Shown in pieces: positions 6,978 to 9,851 of a stretch of 9,851 bases of DNA (positions within the stretch are counted from its first letter, which is position 1; every line of letters starts with the position of its first letter). The notes below the pieces were generated by a model that saw nothing but the letters and a program-made list of their open reading frames with translations, was not told where the DNA came from and did no database searches. The position numbers and the translations under genes were made by a program. Location: contig CAMCTH010000128.1 in assembly GCA_945877965.1 (NCBI GenBank), positions 1-9,851 on the forward strand. The letters are read 5' to 3'. The DNA is from Planctomicrobium piriforme (GTDB lineage Bacteria > Planctomycetota > Planctomycetia > Pirellulales > PNKZ01).

Positions 6978-7064
6978 CGGGCCCGAAGACGCGCGGGGAC
7001 GAGCCCCGCGGCTAAATGAGAAGTGGGGACGGCGTCGTCCCCGGGGCGGCGATTTCTTCGCCCC
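6978..7064. repeat. Cluster of inverted repeats in the 6847-7214 spacer
   Basis: The 368-base spacer between the DUF1598-like and Cys-rich genes holds no gene that I can support. It contains the palindrome CGGGCCCG (6978-6985), then three GC-rich hairpins: CGCGGGG/CCCCGCG (6992-7010, 5-base loop), GGGGAC/GTCCCC (7025-7041), and GGGGCG/CGCCCC (7043-7064). A further small repeat, GGGAA/TTCCC (6952-6964), lies closer to the DUF1598-like gene. Together they look like a REP-like intergenic element or stacked transcription barriers. Whether related copies occur elsewhere in the genome cannot be seen here. Confidence 0.45.
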
Positions 7065-7108
7065 AATAAAAACACAACCGGCCTGCTCGATTACCCGAGC
7101 AGGCCGGT
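7065..7108 (-). terminator. Strong intrinsic terminator for the Cys-rich protein gene
   Basis: A perfect 13-bp stem (ACCGGCCTGCTCG at 7077-7089, CGAGCAGGCCGGT at 7096-7108) encloses a 6-base loop. On the minus strand it is followed by TGTGTTTTTATT (7076-7065), a good T tract. It lies about 107 bases after the Cys-rich stop codon. The plus-strand side has only CGCTTGTTT, so it serves mainly minus-strand transcription. Confidence 0.8.
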
Positions 7109-7214
7109 CGCTTGTTTATCGATTCGATCTATCTTGCCCGCAGTTGCTGCAGCGGGATCGCGGACAAGACTTCACTTAGCGTTACAAGTTCAAACTCAGA
7201 CTCGAACTATCAAA

Positions 7215-7643
7215 CTAGTTCGCGCAACCGCAAGCCGGTTCAGCGGCACAGCCGCAAGCCGGTTCCGAAGCGCAGCCGCCGCAGCCGCTGTCGCAGCAGT
7301 GCCGGTGGCACAGCTTGAGCGACTTCAGTTTGCAGTGGAGGTTGGCAAGGCAGTCGCGGATCGGAGTCGGACGGCAGCAGGTCGTGCCGCAGCCCGAATC
7401 ACAAGCCGGAGCGCTACCGCACGACGGTTCGGCGGCGCACGTCGGGGCAGCGGCACAGCCGCAAGCCGGTTCAGCAGCCGCACACGTCGCTTCAGCAGCG
7501 CCGCAGGTGGCTTCACAGCAGGTCGGAGCGGCACAGCAGCCGCTGCCGAGCATGCGGTTCAGAAGGCCAAACGCGTTGGCTTCCGAAGACGCAACAAACA
7601 GAGTGGCAACGGCCACAAGGGGAAAGATCACTCGCGATTTCAT
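7215..7643 (-). CDS. Secreted Cys/Ala-rich protein of unknown function
   Basis: This 142-residue protein starts with a clear signal peptide (MKSRVIFPLVAVATLFVASS, cleavage likely after EANA, residue 24). The mature part, about 118 residues, contains 25 cysteines, many as CC pairs (36-37, 42-43, 89-90, 116-117) or CGC, spaced by Ala, Glu and Pro. EPACGCAA occurs at 58-65 and 127-134, and EPACGCAN ends the protein at 135-142. A basic centre, RPTPIRDCLANLHCKLKSLK (91-110), followed by LCHRHCC, separates two Cys-rich halves. AGGAG (7653-7657) lies nine bases before the ATG. The low-complexity reading is supported by the signal peptide, ribosome site and terminator all on this strand. The cysteines could form disulfides in the cell wall or bind metal; neither is shown. 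I know of similar Cys-rich secreted proteins in planctomycetes but no assigned role. Confidence 0.85.
   Translation of the reverse strand: MKSRVIFPLVAVATLFVASSEANAFGLLNRMLGSGCCAAPTCCEATCGAAEATCAAAEPACGCAAAPTCAAEPSCGSAPACDSGCGTTCCRPTPIRDCLANLHCKLKSLKLCHRHCCDSGCGGCASEPACGCAAEPACGCAN
7241..7265 (-). repeat. 25-bp direct repeat, copy 1, in the Cys-rich gene
   Basis: These 25 bases recur exactly at 7448-7472. On the minus strand they encode EPACGCAA. A shorter part of the unit (CCGCAAGCCGGTTCAGC) also starts at 7228, giving three copies of the EPACGC module. Exact nucleotide identity points to recent duplication or recombination inside the gene. Confidence 0.8.
7448..7472 (-). repeat. 25-bp direct repeat, copy 2, in the Cys-rich gene
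   Basis: Exact copy of 7241-7265, 207 bases away in the same orientation and reading frame, so recombination between the two would delete an in-frame block of 69 codons. Confidence 0.8.
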
Positions 7644-8059
7644 GGGGAAGGACTCCTGTTCCTATAGGGGAAACGCAAACAATCGGACAAGTAGGCACCG
7701 AGGTACCAACTGCAGCTAAGCAGAGGTATCGTCGCGGCCGGCGATTCCCCTTAGAACGTTCCTAGCAAGTTCTTGATCTTCCGGATGTTACGCAGCTTAC
7801 GGTTGCGGTCTTGCTAGCAACTGGGCGAAACGCGCCTCATTACACTCCGGTGATAATCCACGAGCGCTCGGCGCAGAGTCGCCTAGAACGCGGGAGAAAG
7901 CAGGCCTGCGCCGTCGCTTGAATAATTCCCTGCGCGACGGAATCTTCCGGAGAGTCGACGCTCCCCTGAAATTGCGGGGGCCGACGGGCCGATGACGACG
8001 TGAAATAAACAATCCGCAAAATCGGTACAACTTGCCCGACTTATTGCTGCGCGACGAAC
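7644..8059. other. Palindrome-rich non-coding region
   Basis: I find no convincing gene in these 416 bases. The part next to 7643 must hold the Cys-rich gene's promoter; TTGTCC and TATAGG boxes exist on the minus strand, but the start they imply would fall inside the ribosome site, so I do not call them. The imperfect inverted repeat around GAACGTTC (7750-7765) could be an operator. Three perfect 10-bp palindromes follow: TTGCTAGCAA (7811-7820), CGAGCGCTCG (7861-7870), and GCAGGCCTGC (7900-7909), then a CCGTCGC/GCGACGG hairpin (7911-7940). No T-tract terminator is seen after the response regulator. Confidence 0.5.
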
Positions 8060-8515
8060 TTAACTTTCGACCGTCACCGTTTCGACCTGGCGACGTTGCC
8101 GCGTCAGTTCGTGCAACGCTTGCCACCAATGGTCGATCTTGTGGAACGTCGCCTCGATGGCGTTGACCAGCGGGGTGTAGTCTTCCAGCGGCTTGAAGAA
8201 GCACGCCTCGGCCCCGCGTCGGAACGCCGCCATCGCGTTGCTCAGCGTCACCAAACCGGTGAGCATGATCACTTGTACGCCGCCGTCGTACTCTTTGATC
8301 CGACGCAGCATGTCGATGCCGTCGATCCCCGGCATGTCGATGTCGAGCAGCACGATCCGATAGCCGTGGCGAATCAATTCGCCGAGCACCTGCTGCGGAT
8401 CGTTCAACGAAACGACCTCATATCCCTTGCGTTGCAACACGTGCGCCACGATCCGCGTGAATTGCGGATCATCGTCGACGTGCAGGATCGTGCGGTTAAC
8501 GCCGGAATGCGACAT
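8060..8515 (-). CDS. Stand-alone CheY-like response regulator
   Basis: This 151-residue protein is a single receiver domain (about 8-125) with no DNA-binding or enzyme output domain. It accepts a phosphoryl group from a histidine kinase or HPt protein. Key residues are all present: acidic pocket Asp14/Asp15 (ILHVDDDPQF), phospho-acceptor Asp58 in LLDIDMPGIDG (57-67), switch Thr86 (MLTGL), and Lys108 (FFKPL). The tail (126-151, with HKIDHWWQALHELTRQRRQ) is probably a short amphipathic helix and could be a partner contact. Ribosome site GAGGGGA lies five bases before the ATG. The gene is divergent from the HPt gene at 8805, and the two are plausible phosphotransfer partners. As a single-domain regulator it should act by binding a partner protein or as a phosphate shuttle or sink, not by DNA binding. 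Confidence 0.93.
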   Translation of the reverse strand: MSHSGVNRTILHVDDDPQFTRIVAHVLQRKGYEVVSLNDPQQVLGELIRHGYRIVLLDIDMPGIDGIDMLRRIKEYDGGVQVIMLTGLVTLSNAMAAFRRGAEACFFKPLEDYTPLVNAIEATFHKIDHWWQALHELTRQRRQVETVTVES

Positions 8516-8612
8516 GACGGTCCCCTCTCTCTAACCCCGAACGTAATCCCAAGAGAAGCCTGCCGCGTCAACTCACGCGAGCGATGACCTCTCCTCGTCT
8601 TCGGACGTTAAA

Positions 8613-8640
8613 AACATAGGATGCCGTTCGTCCGGAGCAA
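8613..8640 (-). promoter_or_regulatory. Weak promoter candidate for the response regulator gene
   Basis: On the minus strand TTGCTC (8640-8635), a 16-base spacer and TATGTT (8618-8613) resemble a sigma-70 promoter and would give a leader of about 90 bases. Matches are only partial. The rest of the 289-base spacer 8516-8804 has no gene; it holds two competing inverted repeats (CCCC/GGGG inside 8656-8671, and AAGCCC at 8654-8659 with GGGCTT at 8681-8686). Confidence 0.25.
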
Positions 8641-8794
8641 CCGAGCGGGTGGTAAGCCCCATCGAACGGGGACAAACCACGGGCTTCATTTGCCAATCGC
8701 CCTGAAAAACCTACGTTTGCGTGAGGATTACCACAATACGGGCCGATCCTGCGGCCCAACTGCAGACCTACTGCATAGATCGTCCTGCGACGAC

Positions 8795-8798
8795 GGAG
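8795..8798 (+). promoter_or_regulatory. Ribosome-binding site deciding the HPt start
   Basis: GGAG lies six bases before ATG 8805. It supports this start over an in-frame upstream GTG at 8721, whose extra 28 residues do not resemble HPt sequence. Confidence 0.6.
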
Positions 8799-8804
8799 AG
8801 ACCG

Positions 8805-9131
8805 ATGACGCTACCATCGACACAACCCGTATATTCCACGCTCGGCGCCGATCCCGATCTGGGGGAACTCGTCGAAATGTTCGCGAGCGAGATGCCGGAT
8901 CGCATCGACAACCTACTCCGGCTCTATAACGGCGAAGACCGCGAGGAATTCCGTCGCGCGGTCCATCAAATCAAAGGGGCCGCCGGGAGCTATGGCTTCC
9001 ATGCCATTACTCCGTCTGCGGCCCGTTTGGAAATATCGCTGAAGACGGAACAGCCCGAAGAGCAGATTCAACAAGAGTTGAACGAGTTGCTCGATCTTTG
9101 TCGCCGCGTACGATCAGGCGTGCCGGAGTAA
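8805..9131 (+). CDS. Small HPt (histidine phosphotransfer) protein
   Basis: This 108-residue protein is an HPt four-helix-bundle domain. It carries a phosphoryl group on a histidine and passes it between receiver domains. The signature is VHQIKGAAGSYGF (53-65), with His54 as the phosphorylated residue and Lys57-Gly58 after it, as in the family pattern H-x-x-K-G. It is preceded by an acidic helix (DPDLGELVEMFASEMPDRID, 17-36) and followed by a helix starting PSAARLEISL. The start at 8805 rests on GGAG six bases upstream. The nearest partner is the divergent single-domain response regulator 290 bases away; no histidine kinase is in the window. A role in relaying phosphate to or from that regulator is inferred from proximity only. 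The stop lies 12 bases from the convergent phosphoglycerate kinase stop, with no terminator between. Confidence 0.88.
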   Translation: MTLPSTQPVYSTLGADPDLGELVEMFASEMPDRIDNLLRLYNGEDREEFRRAVHQIKGAAGSYGFHAITPSAARLEISLKTEQPEEQIQQELNELLDLCRRVRSGVPE

Positions 9132-9143
9132 ACCGCGTCGCGG

Positions 9144-9851
9144 CTACTTCTTCGCCGCCATGTAGAGCGATTGCAGATACGGCACCGGAGCGCTTCCCAA
9201 AGCGTTCAACACCGTGCCGCCGGCCGTGAAGCAGTGCGTGATCCAACTCGGCTCGCCGTACTTCTCCATCGCCGCGCCCCCCTCGCCGCCGCCGATGTAG
9301 ACCTCGACGCCGGCATCCTTCAGCCGCTTCAACTGCGGCATGAAGTTCTTCGTCCCCGCTTCGTAGCGAGGGTCTTCGAACATGCCGAACACGCCGTTGT
9401 GGAACGCAACGGCGGGCGCACCGGCCGGACGCGACTTCAACGCCGCGATGAACTCGCCGATCTTCTCCGCAAACAGTTGCGACGTCGCCGTGCCGACGTC
9501 GAAGTTCTGCTCTTCCGGTCCGATCACGGCCTTCGAACTACCGTCGGCCAACGTGAAGTCGATCGGCAGCACGAAGTTGATCCCCTTCGCACGTCCCTCG
9601 GCCAGCATCTTCTTCGCCTGATCGATGCGGGCTCGCTCGATGAACCACGGTTGATCGGCGTTCTCCGGCTTCTCCGCCAGACCGATTGAATATTGCTTGC
9701 CGGCTAGTTCAGCGTCGGCCTTTACCAAGGCCAGCACCAAGTTCCCGGCGACGAACACCCACTTCACGCTGCCGCGATCGATCACCGCCTGCAAGTCGTC
9801 GAGCTTGTCGGTCTTCAAACCGCTGAAGACGACCAACTCGGCGTTCATGCA
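9144..9851 (-). CDS. Divergent phosphoglycerate kinase, C-terminal half, cut off by window edge
   Basis: Phosphoglycerate kinase interconverts 1,3-bisphosphoglycerate plus ADP and 3-phosphoglycerate plus ATP in glycolysis and carbon fixation. The frame is open to the right edge; the first visible codon is Cys, and the ATG at 9848 is internal, because the 235 visible residues match only the nucleotide-binding half of a protein of about 390-400. Numbering from that Cys, landmarks are SGLKTDKLDDLQAVID (10-25; usual form GGAKVSDK), LPIDF (95-99; usual LPvD), FHNGVFGMFEDPRYEAGT (150-167; usual WNGPMGVFE..FA.GT), YIGGGEGGAAMEKYG (185-199; usual GGGDS/T.AA), and TAGGTVLNALG (209-219; usual STGGGA..E.L.G). 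Order and spacing fit the family well, but several near-invariant residues differ, including the Asp of GGGD, here Glu190, so it may be a paralogue with altered activity. I give no gene symbol for that reason. It is convergent with the HPt gene. Confidence 0.82.
   Translation of the reverse strand, partial: CMNAELVVFSGLKTDKLDDLQAVIDRGSVKWVFVAGNLVLALVKADAELAGKQYSIGLAEKPENADQPWFIERARIDQAKKMLAEGRAKGINFVLPIDFTLADGSSKAVIGPEEQNFDVGTATSQLFAEKIGEFIAALKSRPAGAPAVAFHNGVFGMFEDPRYEAGTKNFMPQLKRLKDAGVEVYIGGGEGGAAMEKYGEPSWITHCFTAGGTVLNALGSAPVPYLQSLYMAAKK

Noticed and set aside
7023..7667. A 214-codon Arg/Ala-rich frame on the plus strand
   Set aside because: It reads through the terminator hairpin and antisense to the Cys-rich gene; the signal peptide, ribosome site and terminator all support the minus strand.
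7903..7945. A possible tRNA or structured RNA gene near the CCGTCGC/GCGACGG stem
   Set aside because: No T-arm or anticodon arm of tRNA form can be made; a single 7-bp stem is not enough to call an RNA gene.
7797..8204. A 135-codon frame on the minus strand in the palindrome-rich spacer
   Set aside because: Its first part overlaps the response regulator in another frame, it has no ribosome site or motif, and the composition is Arg-rich as expected of a chance frame.
8721..8804. A 28-residue extension of the HPt protein from a GTG start
   Set aside because: The extension has no HPt likeness, and a ribosome site fits the ATG at 8805.
9844..9848. The ATG at 9848 as the true start of the PGK-like gene
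   Set aside because: The frame continues to the window edge and the visible part matches only the C-terminal half of the family, so this Met is internal.

Overview
The window looks like a piece of a GC-rich planctomycete chromosome, most likely of the Pirellulales type. This is inferred from gene content: a Ser/Thr kinase with the short N-terminal helical module common in planctomycetes, a 610-residue membrane-anchored protein resembling the planctomycete DUF1598 family, a secreted Cys/Ala-rich protein, and secreted hypotheticals with HEAT-like segments. No species is claimed. I found no RNA genes, insertion sequences, CRISPR arrays or phage genes; the region reads as ordinary chromosome with several poorly characterised genes.

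Layout. Positions 1-364 (minus) hold the start of a secreted DUF1326-type protein that runs off the left edge. Behind a terminator-like hairpin, 520-1887 (minus) encodes a C-terminally membrane-anchored Ser/Thr kinase. A 73-bp divergent spacer holds a perfect TATAAT box six bases before the ATG of an ApbE-type flavin transferase (1961-3076, plus). Then come a DedA-family membrane protein (3262-3930, plus) and, 46 bases on, a secreted unknown protein (3977-5011, plus), probably co-transcribed. This block runs head-on, two bases apart, into the DUF1598-like gene (5014-6846, minus). Next are a hairpin-dense spacer with a strong minus-strand terminator and the gene for a secreted 25-cysteine protein (7215-7643, minus).

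The right third is a 416-bp non-coding stretch rich in perfect palindromes, a stand-alone CheY-like response regulator (8060-8515, minus), a divergently placed small HPt protein (8805-9131, plus), and the C-terminal half of a divergent phosphoglycerate kinase (9144-9851, minus) that continues beyond the right edge.

How the genes may work together. The receiver and HPt proteins have the parts of a phosphorelay but no histidine kinase is present, so any kinase must be encoded elsewhere. ApbE attaches FMN to redox proteins at the membrane or outside it; its targets are not here. DedA and the secreted proteins point to envelope functions, but no single pathway links the genes. The items most worth a second look are the HPt/receiver pair, the altered phosphoglycerate kinase motifs, the Cys-rich secreted protein, the apparently leaderless apbE transcript, and the structured non-coding DNA around 6978-7108 and 7740-8059.
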